22,125 nucleotides of DNA from a virus. Location of the stretch: positions 1 to 22,125 of the IMG/VR virus record IMGVR_UViG_3300030333_002266. One strand, given 5' to 3'. Positions 17,225-22,125 of the stretch are shown in pieces (the first letter of the stretch is position 1; each line of letters opens with the position of its first letter). The notes under the pieces were generated by a model, which had not been told where the DNA came from, made no database searches, and saw only the letters and a list, made by a program, of their open reading frames with translations. Both the position numbers and the translations under genes were made by a program.

Positions 17225-17480
17225 TAGTAGTCTCCAATTTAATATCACAGTCAAGGGCCATAGCCCATGAAGTTAAATTGAAAGCACCTGGACTTCTAAT
17301 ACCACATTCCCATTTACCTACCAACCCATCAGCATTACCCATGCGTTGATCTAATTCTAATTGAGATATATTCAAACTCTCTCTCCTCAGTTTGAATTGA
17401 TATATCAGTTCCCAATACCATGTAGGTTTATACCCTACACGATTAGACCTTGATGCTATCCATTCATTCTTATCTGCCAT
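17193..17480 (-). CDS. Xre/Cro-type helix-turn-helix regulator
   Basis: 95 residues. Residues 29-80 are an HTH of the Cro/CI family: LRRESLNISQLELDQRMG, then NADGLVGKWECGIRSPGAFNLTSWAMALD, with the expected recognition helix and the W-E-G-R-P turn. An N-terminal extension (about 28 residues, aromatic) is unusual for a minimal Cro. No Shine-Dalgarno precedes ATG 17480, and promoter-like hexamers end three bases before it, so its mRNA may be leaderless. It overlaps the initiator-like gene by 32 bases, so it may regulate the replication genes it heads. Operator repeats are not evident by eye. Confidence 0.75.
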   Translation of the reverse strand: MADKNEWIASRSNRVGYKPTWYWELIYQFKLRRESLNISQLELDQRMGNADGLVGKWECGIRSPGAFNLTSWAMALDCDIKLETTNESIQTERSH

Positions 17481-17483
17481 AAC

Positions 17484-17516
17484 AGTATAGCATAGGTGCT
17501 TTCGTTTTTAAATCAA
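17484..17516 (-). promoter_or_regulatory. Possible sigma70-type promoter for the Xre gene
   Basis: On the - strand, TTTAAA (17507-17512) and TATACT (17484-17489) are 17 bases apart. TTGATT (17511-17516) with TATGCT (17489-17494), 16 apart, is the alternative. The first pair would start RNA at about the ATG itself, giving a leaderless message. The -35 matches are weak. Confidence 0.35.
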
Positions 17517-17947
17517 GAAAGTTTTTCTATTACATCTTGTTTTACTATTTCTTCTAGCATACCTAATGATGTAACAGCTTCATTATCCTCTGCATTAAAC
17601 ATAGTACTGTCATGTACTAATGACCATAGCGCATAGTTATTCCAAGCAAGATGAATCTTGCCATCACTATACTTATAACCTTCAACAGAATAACTATCTC
17701 CATAATGATCACAAGATTTTAACCAATCTCCAAATTCTTTAGCATCATTATCAATAGCTTCGTCTAATTCATAGGCTTTATTTCTTATTTTTTTAACCTC
17801 ATCTTTCCTAAGATTTAAACTTCTTAGTTTATTGATAACAAGTTTATCACTTCCTACTAGCTTTAGAAAATGTTCACGAACAGCGTCTTTAACTCTTGAT
17901 TCTATTCGTTCCCTATCTTTTACTCGTACTTTAAATTTTTTTGCCAT
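17513..17947 (-). CDS. Protein of unknown function
   Basis: 144 residues; AAGGAGAAACAAC before ATG 17947 decides the start, although the frame stays open for a further 32 codons upstream. The N-terminus is very basic (MAKKFKVRVKDRERIESRV), followed by helices (INKLRSLNLRKDEVKKIRNKAYELDEAI). A mixed region with Tyr/Trp-rich strands comes next (YSVEGYKYSDGKIHLAWNN). The C-terminal third is acidic. No family is recognised. A basic head could bind nucleic acid. It is preceded by a tiny gene candidate, and its 3' end contains the promoter-like sequences of the Xre gene. Confidence 0.65.
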   Translation of the reverse strand: MAKKFKVRVKDRERIESRVKDAVREHFLKLVGSDKLVINKLRSLNLRKDEVKKIRNKAYELDEAIDNDAKEFGDWLKSCDHYGDSYSVEGYKYSDGKIHLAWNNYALWSLVHDSTMFNAEDNEAVTSLGMLEEIVKQDVIEKLS

Positions 17948-17960
17948 GTTGTTTCTCCTT

Positions 17961-18068
17961 TTATATGACATTAATAAAATCACTAGCATCTTGTTCAGAT
18001 GTAGTGACAACCACTCTGCGCACAGTCCTACGACCGTGAACAATTTGCATGGGCATAGGTTCGCCCAT
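17961..18068 (-). CDS. Tiny protein candidate in a frame interrupted by TGA
   Basis: 35 residues from ATG 18068 (MGEPMPMQIVHGRRTVRRVVV start, ASDFINVI end). The composition looks protein-like: a basic beta-type segment and an acidic C-terminal helix. No ribosome site precedes this ATG. The same frame is open further upstream for 18 codons and reaches a TGA at 18123. Four codons before that TGA is an ATG (18137) with a good GGAGG. The real gene may therefore be longer and interrupted, or may use a weak start. The upstream open codons encode a hydrophobic stretch (LLVCNIVFIIYTIILNL). Confidence 0.4.
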   Translation of the reverse strand: MGEPMPMQIVHGRRTVRRVVVTTSEQDASDFINVI

Positions 18069-18201
18069 CAAATTCAATATGATAGTGTATATAATAAACA
18101 CAATATTACATACCAATAGCTTTCAATCGGTAGACATAATGCCCTCCAACTATCTGTTAGAGGAATTATCCTAAGATAAAATACTAATTACTATCTTGAC
18201 A

Positions 18202-18405
18202 TTAAGGTATTTTTTTCAACCAACATTTGTATATTGGTCCACCAAAATCATCTAAGCATTGTCCACCTTTGGCTGATGTTCCACAATACATACAGATACC
18301 AGCTTCAATAGCTATCTGTCTTTCTCTTTCTGTTTCTGCTTGTTCAGCTAATGAATCCATCATGTGGTCCATCGCCTCATCTACATAATGTTTTGTTTCT
18401 GCCAT
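18202..18405 (-). CDS. Small four-cysteine protein, possible zinc binder
   Basis: 67 residues; AAGGAGAAGAAAGA before ATG 18405. An N-terminal acidic helix (KHYVDEAMDHMMDSLAEQAE) leads to a cysteine region: Cys38 and Cys41 (CMYC), Cys50 and Cys61. The CxxC with two later cysteines suggests one zinc site, although the second pair is widely spaced and not canonical. It overlaps the preceding gene by 25 bases. Small zinc proteins in phage early regions often bind host RNA polymerase or other host proteins. No such role can be read from the sequence here. Confidence 0.65.
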   Translation of the reverse strand: MAETKHYVDEAMDHMMDSLAEQAETERERQIAIEAGICMYCGTSAKGGQCLDDFGGPIYKCWLKKIP

Positions 18406-18665
18406 TCTTTCTTCTCCTTATATAATCTGTTAATAATAATTGCAGCTGCGTCACACCTACTACATAAGTATTCACGCATTGTATTTATTACATCATAGTA
18501 ATAATCTTCATCGACTTGATAAGCATAAGGTCCAATGAATCCACCTCTGGTTTCTAATATTTCAATAGAATTTTCTACTGCCATTCTACTTCTTGTTTTA
18601 ATTCTTCTACCCATAGAAGCAAACTCATGATTGACTTGTTGCCTAATCCATTCCTGACTGTACAT
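18381..18665 (-). CDS. Protein of unknown function
   Basis: 94 residues; AAAAGGAGATTAAT before ATG 18665. Mostly helical with an aromatic middle (GPYAYQVDEDYYYDVINTMREYL), a basic region (MGRRIKTRSR) and a CSRC pair near residue 70, then a basic helix (INRLYKEKKEW). No family recognised. Its leader is the region with long-range inverted repeats described separately, so its translation could be controlled by RNA structure: the right arm of the outer repeat ends 17 bases before the ribosome site. Confidence 0.65.
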   Translation of the reverse strand: MYSQEWIRQQVNHEFASMGRRIKTRSRMAVENSIEILETRGGFIGPYAYQVDEDYYYDVINTMREYLCSRCDAAAIIINRLYKEKKEWQKQNIM

Positions 18666-18687
18666 ATTAATCTCCTTTTGTTTGGTG

Positions 18688-18853
18688 CGTGATGAGTATA
18701 CTAAGCAGTTCGTGAGGCCTTTCTAACTTAGGAAATACAGAAACCTACTCTGATTGACTTGCATTACATTCAATCAAGTGTGCAGTCTAACGATACTTGG
18801 ATATGATTTTTTCAGCACTTATCATACCGCCTCTGTGCGTAATACTCATCACG
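18688..18853 (-). ncRNA. Candidate multibranched structured RNA or leader
   Basis: On the - strand a perfect 12-base inverted repeat, CGTGATGAGTAT (from 18853) and ATACTCATCACG (to 18688), encloses about 142 bases. Inside, GAGGC (18829-18833) pairs with GCCTC (18714-18718). Within that lie three local hairpins: GGTATGAT/ATCATATCC with one bulge (18799-18828), TGATTGA/TCAATCA (18751-18776) and TTTCT/AGAAA (18720-18743). Together this gives a closed multi-branch fold ending shortly before the ribosome site of the next gene. No U-tract follows. The first arm overlaps an interrupted small reading frame, so coding and RNA explanations compete. Folding is by hand, without energy values. Confidence 0.4.
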
Positions 18854-18949
18854 ACTTTATCATATAATGTTGGTTCGTGTGCGACACGCTGAAGATACTC
18901 ATAAGTTTCTTTCAACTTAATTTTCTTCGTCTGATTTTTGGTTACTCAT
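18787..18949 (-). pseudogene. Small gene apparently frameshifted at an A-run
   Basis: From ATG 18949 the frame gives ten residues (MSNQKSDEEN) and stops at TAA 18917. A +1 shift at GAAAATTAAG (removing one A) opens a frame of 53 residues to TAG 18787. It continues as IKLKETYEYLQRVAHEPTL and later GGMISAEKIISKYR, which reads like a normal soluble helical protein. The ribosome site is poor (GGAG 14 bases upstream). Explanations are a sequencing or assembly indel, a real lesion, programmed shifting, or chance. A TTG at 18915 could also start the downstream 42 residues. Confidence 0.4.
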
Positions 18950-19020
18950 CCTAGTATTTGTAACTCCGCTCATCAGTATTGCAATCCCACAATGTGTGAT
19001 TCCCACCCATTATATAAATT

Positions 19021-19197
19021 CTATATGTTTCTTATATCTACATTATGCTTTTGTTCTGCTGCAAAAGCACATGCATTAATCTCTTTCTTAAAAAAATTCT
19101 TTTGTTCCATATACTTAGCGTCTTGCAAATGTTTCTTTGCCCATTGGTAACGCTTTTTAATTTCGTATAAGTCTAAGTCTAAGCTACTGTGTTGCAT
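19021..19197 (-). CDS. Small protein of unknown function
   Basis: 58 residues; GAGGAAGAAA directly before ATG 19197 lies in the end of the upstream winged-helix gene, overlapping it by 14 bases. The protein is a highly charged helix throughout (LDLYEIKKRYQWAKKHLQDAKY, then FFKKEINACAFAAEQKHNVDI). No membrane segment or domain recognised. Tight overlap with the preceding gene supports it as a real member of the operon. After it the dense gene packing ends and a stretch with no intact gene runs to 18666. Confidence 0.6.
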   Translation of the reverse strand: MQHSSLDLDLYEIKKRYQWAKKHLQDAKYMEQKNFFKKEINACAFAAEQKHNVDIRNI

Positions 19198-19549
19198 TTT
19201 CTTCCTCGTTTCTAACTAATTCTAAACCCTTAGTACTAAGGAAATGTATAGTGTTATTACAATTACTTGTAATACTTTTCCTTTTATCTGGGTTACCATG
19301 TTCATCAAACTTAATGTATACCCACCCCTTATCTCTAAATGCTTTAAGCCTGGAGCTTATAGATACTTCTTTAATACCAGTATACTTTGCTATCTCTGAG
19401 AATGTACCACCAGTATTTAAACTCTTAGTTAAAGCATGTAGTATTTTATAGTCTTTAGTGTTGGTCCATGTATTCTTAGATGTAGATGGATCGTTTTTCC
19501 TTGTAGGTGTAGGAAATTTAATTACATTTAAATCAGTTGGTATCGCCAT
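19184..19549 (-). CDS. Winged helix-turn-helix DNA-binding protein
   Basis: 121 residues; GGAGGTAAAG before ATG 19549. After a polar N-terminal tail of about 30 residues, the fold reads DYKILHALTKSLNTGG, then the HTH TFSEIAKYTGIKEVSISSRLKAFRDKGWV and a wing with the DEHGNPDKRKS turn. This is the MarR/phage wHTH style. A further helix (FLSTKGLELVRNEEE) ends it. It overlaps the preceding gene by 17 bases. It may regulate this arm or act as an initiator-type DNA binder; the sequence cannot separate these. Confidence 0.7.
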   Translation of the reverse strand: MAIPTDLNVIKFPTPTRKNDPSTSKNTWTNTKDYKILHALTKSLNTGGTFSEIAKYTGIKEVSISSRLKAFRDKGWVYIKFDEHGNPDKRKSITSNCNNTIHFLSTKGLELVRNEEENATQ

Positions 19550-19847
19550 CTTTACCTCCGTATGATTGTATTGCTGCGTCTTGAACTATATTATTAACAG
19601 CAAAATTAATTGTAGTAGTAATCATAGTCTTTCTCATCTCATCAGTTATATCTTTATCGTGACCAGTCATTGCCATCACTTGGTCAACAACAAATTTAAT
19701 ATGTTGCTCATCACTTTTTTCAAGAACTAATTTGCCACCATTTTTAAAATCATCTGTATTTCTGTAATGATCTTCGATGCCTTTTAGTATTTGTTCTCTA
19801 TAATAATTACGCATTGATCCGTTAAGATCAGGTATTTCTTTAGTCAT
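19533..19847 (-). CDS. Protein of unknown function
   Basis: 104 residues; AAGGAGATAAAC before ATG 19847. Helical and mixed-charge (MRNYYREQILKGIEDHYRNTDD, HIKFVVDQVMAMTGHDKDI). A later helix (MRKTMITTTINFAVNNIVQDAA) is amphipathic. There is no signal peptide, membrane span or known motif. It sits 36 bases downstream of the ArdC-like gene and overlaps the winged-helix gene by 17 bases, so it belongs to the same transcript. Function cannot be assigned. Confidence 0.65.
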   Translation of the reverse strand: MTKEIPDLNGSMRNYYREQILKGIEDHYRNTDDFKNGGKLVLEKSDEQHIKFVVDQVMAMTGHDKDITDEMRKTMITTTINFAVNNIVQDAAIQSYGGKDGDTN

Positions 19848-19883
19848 GTTTATCTCCTTATAATATTATTAACATAATCCACA

Positions 19884-20855
19884 TTAATTCACAACAACTT
19901 TAGGTTCTTTGTTATCCAATATCCAAGTTGCTGCTTTACTTGCTTGAGCAATACACTTAATAAGATACTGGCTGTCATCTTTAATAGCTCTATCCCATGA
20001 TGCTATGTATTTAAGATGATTAGGTTGTGCTTTAGCAATCACACCTAACTCTGTGCATACCATTATACTACACATCTCAGCTATTAATTCTTCTTTAGCT
20101 CTGCTCTCCTTACATGTATGGTATGAATCCATATCTCTATTCAATCTTGATGGATGGCCTGTAAGATGACCAGCCTCATGGAATATAACAGATAGATACT
20201 CTTGAGTAGCATCTGATTCTCCATCAATACCATGAAACTTCCATTCTTCTGGCATTACAATAGTATCTGTGCTTGACTGGTAGTATGCAGCATTACCTTG
20301 ATGTTTAAGTTTAGCTCCTTGTTTCTTCATGAACTTAGATATTAATTCTTCACAATCTTTATTCATATCAACAGCATTAGCTTTAGGTTCATCATTAAAG
20401 ATAGCATAGTCTTTGTCTTTCCAGACTTTAGCACCGTGATATACTGGAGTAACTTGATCTCCATTCCAGCCAGGTATTGTTTTCCATCTGTATATATATT
20501 CTTTACCAGTTTCTTGATTGACTCTAAAGACAGGCGTTATAATTCCACACTCACTTGCACCATTAGGTGCATATCCTATGCTAGCCCAGCCTTTATATGT
20601 TGCCCAGAATTTAGATTTATATCCATTCATTTCAGATACCATACTCATTAACATATTGTTAACTCCTTTGTATCTATTAAGTTTATTATCTTTTGATTGT
20701 GGATTTAAATAAGCTGCTTTGTATTGATCTTCAAAGGTAAGCTGCCATGTTCTTTGCCACTTACCCTCCTCATTACCAGCGTCTTTTATTATAGATAAAA
20801 ACTTAGAGTTAAATCTTTTTGTGTTAAACTCATACACTTTTTTTGTCTTAGACAT
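19884..20855 (-). CDS. ArdC-like antirestriction protein (ssDNA-binding domain plus zincin)
   Basis: 323 residues; AAGAGGAACAA before ATG 20855. The N-terminal half (about 8-150) has ArdC features: GKWQRTWQLTF in place of pW..pW, NRYKGVNNMLM (60-70), and GYKSKFWATYKGWASIGYAP (78-97). The C-terminal half is a metallopeptidase-like domain with HEAGH at 226-230 (H226, E227, H230) and a downstream EELIAEM helix (255-261) supplying the likely third ligand. ArdC proteins bind ssDNA and protect incoming DNA from type I and some type II restriction. All zincin residues are present, so catalysis is possible. Length matches the family. It overlaps the small gene upstream by 8 bases. Confidence 0.85.
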   Translation of the reverse strand: MSKTKKVYEFNTKRFNSKFLSIIKDAGNEEGKWQRTWQLTFEDQYKAAYLNPQSKDNKLNRYKGVNNMLMSMVSEMNGYKSKFWATYKGWASIGYAPNGASECGIITPVFRVNQETGKEYIYRWKTIPGWNGDQVTPVYHGAKVWKDKDYAIFNDEPKANAVDMNKDCEELISKFMKKQGAKLKHQGNAAYYQSSTDTIVMPEEWKFHGIDGESDATQEYLSVIFHEAGHLTGHPSRLNRDMDSYHTCKESRAKEELIAEMCSIMVCTELGVIAKAQPNHLKYIASWDRAIKDDSQYLIKCIAQASKAATWILDNKEPKVVVN

Positions 20856-21033
20856 TTGTTCCTCTTATAAATTTAGTGTTGTTAATTTTAATATCAGTTA
20901 CTCCATAGTCTATATCTTCAAGCCATGTCTTGATTTCACTAGCGATGTGTTCTTCATCAACCCATGTGTCATCTTCATCATTTGAATCATCTCTTGATAG
21001 AGTAAATGATACATCAAATTTTTCTATTGCCAT
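20848..21033 (-). CDS. Small acidic protein of unknown function
   Basis: 61 residues; AAGGAGAAACTA before ATG 21033. A beta-like N-terminus (FDVSFTLSRDD), a strongly acidic loop (DDSNDEDDTWVDEE), one amphipathic helix (IASEIKTWLEDID) and a final strand (VTDIKINNTKFI). It looks like a compact alpha/beta fold. It lies between the AlkB-like and ArdC-like genes, 10 bases after the first and overlapping the second. The acidic character might allow DNA mimicry, but size and position are the only support. Confidence 0.6.
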   Translation of the reverse strand: MAIEKFDVSFTLSRDDSNDEDDTWVDEEHIASEIKTWLEDIDYGVTDIKINNTKFIRGTNV

Positions 21034-21043
21034 TAGTTTCTCC

Positions 21044-21583
21044 TTAATTAGTTTGTCTAAATGTTATGCTTATTCTTTTACCCATAGGTATTGATGTACC
21101 GTGTGTATACACATGTTGGAAGTTGCCCTCTGGCATTATGTATATATCTTTATCTTCTTGTTTAAAGCTAAATGATTTACCGGTATTCTTTCTTACTATG
21201 AATATATTAGTTTGCTTTCCAAAGCTAACTGTTGCAACTGCTCCAGTAGTTCCGTCAGGTTTTACAAAGATAGGCTCATCATCTGAGTGTTGAGCTATAC
21301 CTTTAAAGTCATAAGCGTTTAGTAATGCGCTATTGAAATATCCTTTTGGATATTTGAATTTATGTTCTAATCTTCTAGCTAGATGTATAAATTCATTAGG
21401 CATATCTTGTGCTTTATGTCTAACTCCTGTGTAACCGTAGTCTACTGGGCCATACCATGTAGCTGTATGGTTGCGGTAGTTTCTACCAGATACCAAGTTA
21501 TTATCAACTTGTATCTTATTCCAAAGGTAATCAAACTCTATATCTATTTGTTTAATCTTACCTCGTTTTATTGTGTGATTCAT
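21044..21583 (-). CDS. AlkB-like 2-oxoglutarate/Fe(II) dioxygenase
   Basis: 179 residues; AAAAGGAGAATATA before ATG 21583. The AlkB core is complete. LLNAYDFKGIAQHSDDE carries N89, Y91, the iron ligands H99 and D101, and E103. AVATVSFGKQTNIFIVRK follows. The third iron ligand is H161 in YTHGTS, and KRISITFR supplies the 2-oxoglutarate arginines R170 and R176. AlkB enzymes oxidatively remove alkyl groups from bases, usually in ssDNA or RNA; phage versions are known. The sequence is short at the N-terminus, as in many viral AlkBs. It heads the operon with the ArdC-like gene, and its leader carries an apparent attenuator. Confidence 0.85.
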   Translation of the reverse strand: MNHTIKRGKIKQIDIEFDYLWNKIQVDNNLVSGRNYRNHTATWYGPVDYGYTGVRHKAQDMPNEFIHLARRLEHKFKYPKGYFNSALLNAYDFKGIAQHSDDEPIFVKPDGTTGAVATVSFGKQTNIFIVRKNTGKSFSFKQEDKDIYIMPEGNFQHVYTHGTSIPMGKRISITFRQTN

Positions 21584-21597
21584 TATATTCTCCTTTT

Positions 21598-21656
21598 AAA
21601 AAAAATTAGCTACAGGATTTAGTATATCTGGGGAGATGACTACTTCCTCCTGTAGC
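21598..21656 (-). terminator. Terminator or attenuator in the leader of the AlkB-like gene
   Basis: On the - strand, GCTACAGGA (21656-21648) pairs perfectly with TCCTGTAGC (21617-21609), and the stem is followed by TAA and eight Ts (21605-21598). The loop is 30 bases and contains a minor GGAG/CTCC pairing. The T-run ends four bases before the AAGGAG of the AlkB-like gene. A terminator placed directly before a ribosome site suggests attenuation, or the 3' end of a small RNA with partial read-through. Confidence 0.6.
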
Positions 21657-21660
21657 ATTG

Positions 21661-21725
21661 TGCTGTAATGAGTAGCTCGAAGCGTTCTCTCTGGCGATTA
21701 GCCAAGTTCCCTCATATTTACAGCA
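21661..21725 (-). ncRNA. Upstream stem of a structured leader or small RNA
   Basis: On the - strand TGCTGTAA (21725-21718) pairs with TTACAGCA (21668-21661), and after a bulge TGAG pairs with CTCA (21714-21711 with 21672-21669). Inside is a small TGGC/GCCA hairpin (loop TAATC). Only four bases separate it from the terminator-type hairpin. The AGCTAC within it (21677-21672) is complementary to GTAGCT in the 3' arm of the terminator, so the two could be alternatives. No known riboswitch class was recognised. Confidence 0.45.
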
Positions 21726-21781
21726 GATAGAAACAGAAAATCATAATGCTCTTTCCATTTTTAAATGACAAACACACAAAA

Positions 21782-21807
21782 GAATAGCCGAAGTTAATCG
21801 GCTATTC
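21782..21807 (-). terminator. Strong rho-independent terminator
   Basis: A perfect 10-base stem, GAATAGCCGA (21782-21791) and TCGGCTATTC (21798-21807), with a six-base loop. On the - strand it is followed by TTTTGTGTGTTTG. It lies 11 bases after the stop of the rightmost gene. It separates that gene from the AlkB-ArdC operon, so the operon needs a promoter between about 21725 and 21780. A weak TTGTCA with CATTAT, 17 apart, occurs there on the - strand. Confidence 0.85.
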
Positions 21808-21818
21808 AGTTTGCTAGA

Positions 21819-22124
21819 CTAAGCTTTGATTGCGTTGAGCTTAGCTTTTTGGTCTTTGATTAGCTGAGCTGGTGTCTTAGAAGAACCAGACTTAGTGTCT
21901 GACCTCTCGAATCGCTTAGCTTGTTTCTTCTTGTATTCTGTGTAGGTTTCTCCGAAGAAGAAAGTCCAAACATAATCACCAGTTAAGATAACCCTTTTCT
22001 TTAGATGAGGTTCTAGTAAATCTTCGTAGATTTCTAGGTATTGAGAACTGGTTTCTATTCTGCCCAAAGCCATAACTTCTGGACTGTGTAGTGGGTTACC
22101 AGATTCATCATATAGAGGTTCTCT
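21819..22124 (-). CDS. Protein of unknown function, N-terminus cut by window edge
   Basis: The frame is open to the right edge. The first ATG inside (22073) has no good ribosome site, so the protein probably starts outside the window; 101 residues are visible. It begins REPLYDESGNPLHSPEVMALG and continues with helices (YLEIYEDLLEPHLKKRV). A hydrophobic and aromatic GDYVWTFFFGETYTEY follows, then a long basic tail (KKKQAKRFERSD, PAQLIKDQKAKLNAIKA). The basic C-terminus suggests nucleic-acid contact. Family not recognised. A strong terminator just downstream shows it ends a separate transcript. Confidence 0.65.
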   Translation of the reverse strand, partial: REPLYDESGNPLHSPEVMALGRIETSSQYLEIYEDLLEPHLKKRVILTGDYVWTFFFGETYTEYKKKQAKRFERSDTKSGSSKTPAQLIKDQKAKLNAIKA

Positions 22125-22125
22125 A

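Noticed and set aside
17832-18119. 95-residue + strand frame opposite 17513-18068
   Set aside because: No ribosome site, biased antisense composition, and the opposite strand carries a well-led gene.
18969-18976. Hammerhead-ribozyme-like core CTGATGAG on the - strand
   Set aside because: The required GAAA after stem II and matching stems I and III are not found at proper positions; eight bases alone are expected by chance.
18938-19150. 70-residue + strand frame
   Set aside because: It lies antisense to the 58-residue - strand gene, is rich in Cys, Phe and Ser as antisense frames are, and has no ribosome site.
21584-21781. Short frames in the AlkB leader (8 and 20 codons)
   Set aside because: No good ribosome sites; the 20-codon frame starting at the AATGCTACAGG sequence coincides with the terminator stem, so structure explains it better. 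A leader peptide is not excluded.
1-22125. tRNA genes
   Set aside because: No cloverleaf with a GTTCNANTC-type T-arm was found by eye on either strand; a tRNAscan-SE run would settle it.

Overview
This window looks like part of an AT-rich genome of a short-tailed phage, probably marine. It has a T7-type tail-fibre attachment domain, a very large ejection-type internal virion protein, a collagen-like fibre, dense Shine-Dalgarno-led gene packing and a Gram-negative style set of lysis candidates. The host is not named by any gene. A low-GC marine alphaproteobacterium is an inference from base composition and gene style. No integrase, terminase, portal, capsid or DNA polymerase gene is visible, so both ends of the genome lie outside the window.

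The layout is two convergent arms. The + strand arm (left edge to 13794) is late and structural. In order it holds a partial internal virion protein, a chimeric tail fibre, a tail-chaperone-like protein, a 1693-residue collagen/beta-repeat fibre and a small acidic protein. A membrane/lysis cluster follows: a coiled-coil plus TM protein, a 47-residue lipoprotein, a 3-TM holin-like protein and two further membrane-anchored proteins. The arm ends with a small protein and a calcineurin-like phosphoesterase.

The - strand arm (right edge to 13421) is replication, recombination and counter-defence. In transcription order it holds a partial gene closed by a strong terminator and then a structured leader with an apparent attenuator. 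Next come an AlkB-like dioxygenase, a small protein, an ArdC-like antirestriction protein, a winged-helix protein and several small genes, one of them apparently frameshifted beside a second possible structured RNA. These are followed by an Xre-type regulator, an initiator-like protein overlapping a helicase-loader-like protein, two tiny genes, a YqaJ-type exonuclease, a small annealing-type candidate and SSB. The arm ends with a DnaA domain IV-like protein whose C-terminal half is antisense to the phosphoesterase.

Functionally, the - arm looks able to start replication on host machinery (DnaA-IV-like DNA binding, helicase loading, SSB), recombine ends (exonuclease, SSB, possible annealing protein) and blunt host DNA attack or damage (ArdC, AlkB). 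The + arm builds the tail and lyses the cell. The least explained parts are the two structured non-coding regions on the - strand, the 374-base antisense overlap, the out-of-frame overlap of the two replication genes, and two small genes with apparent lesions.
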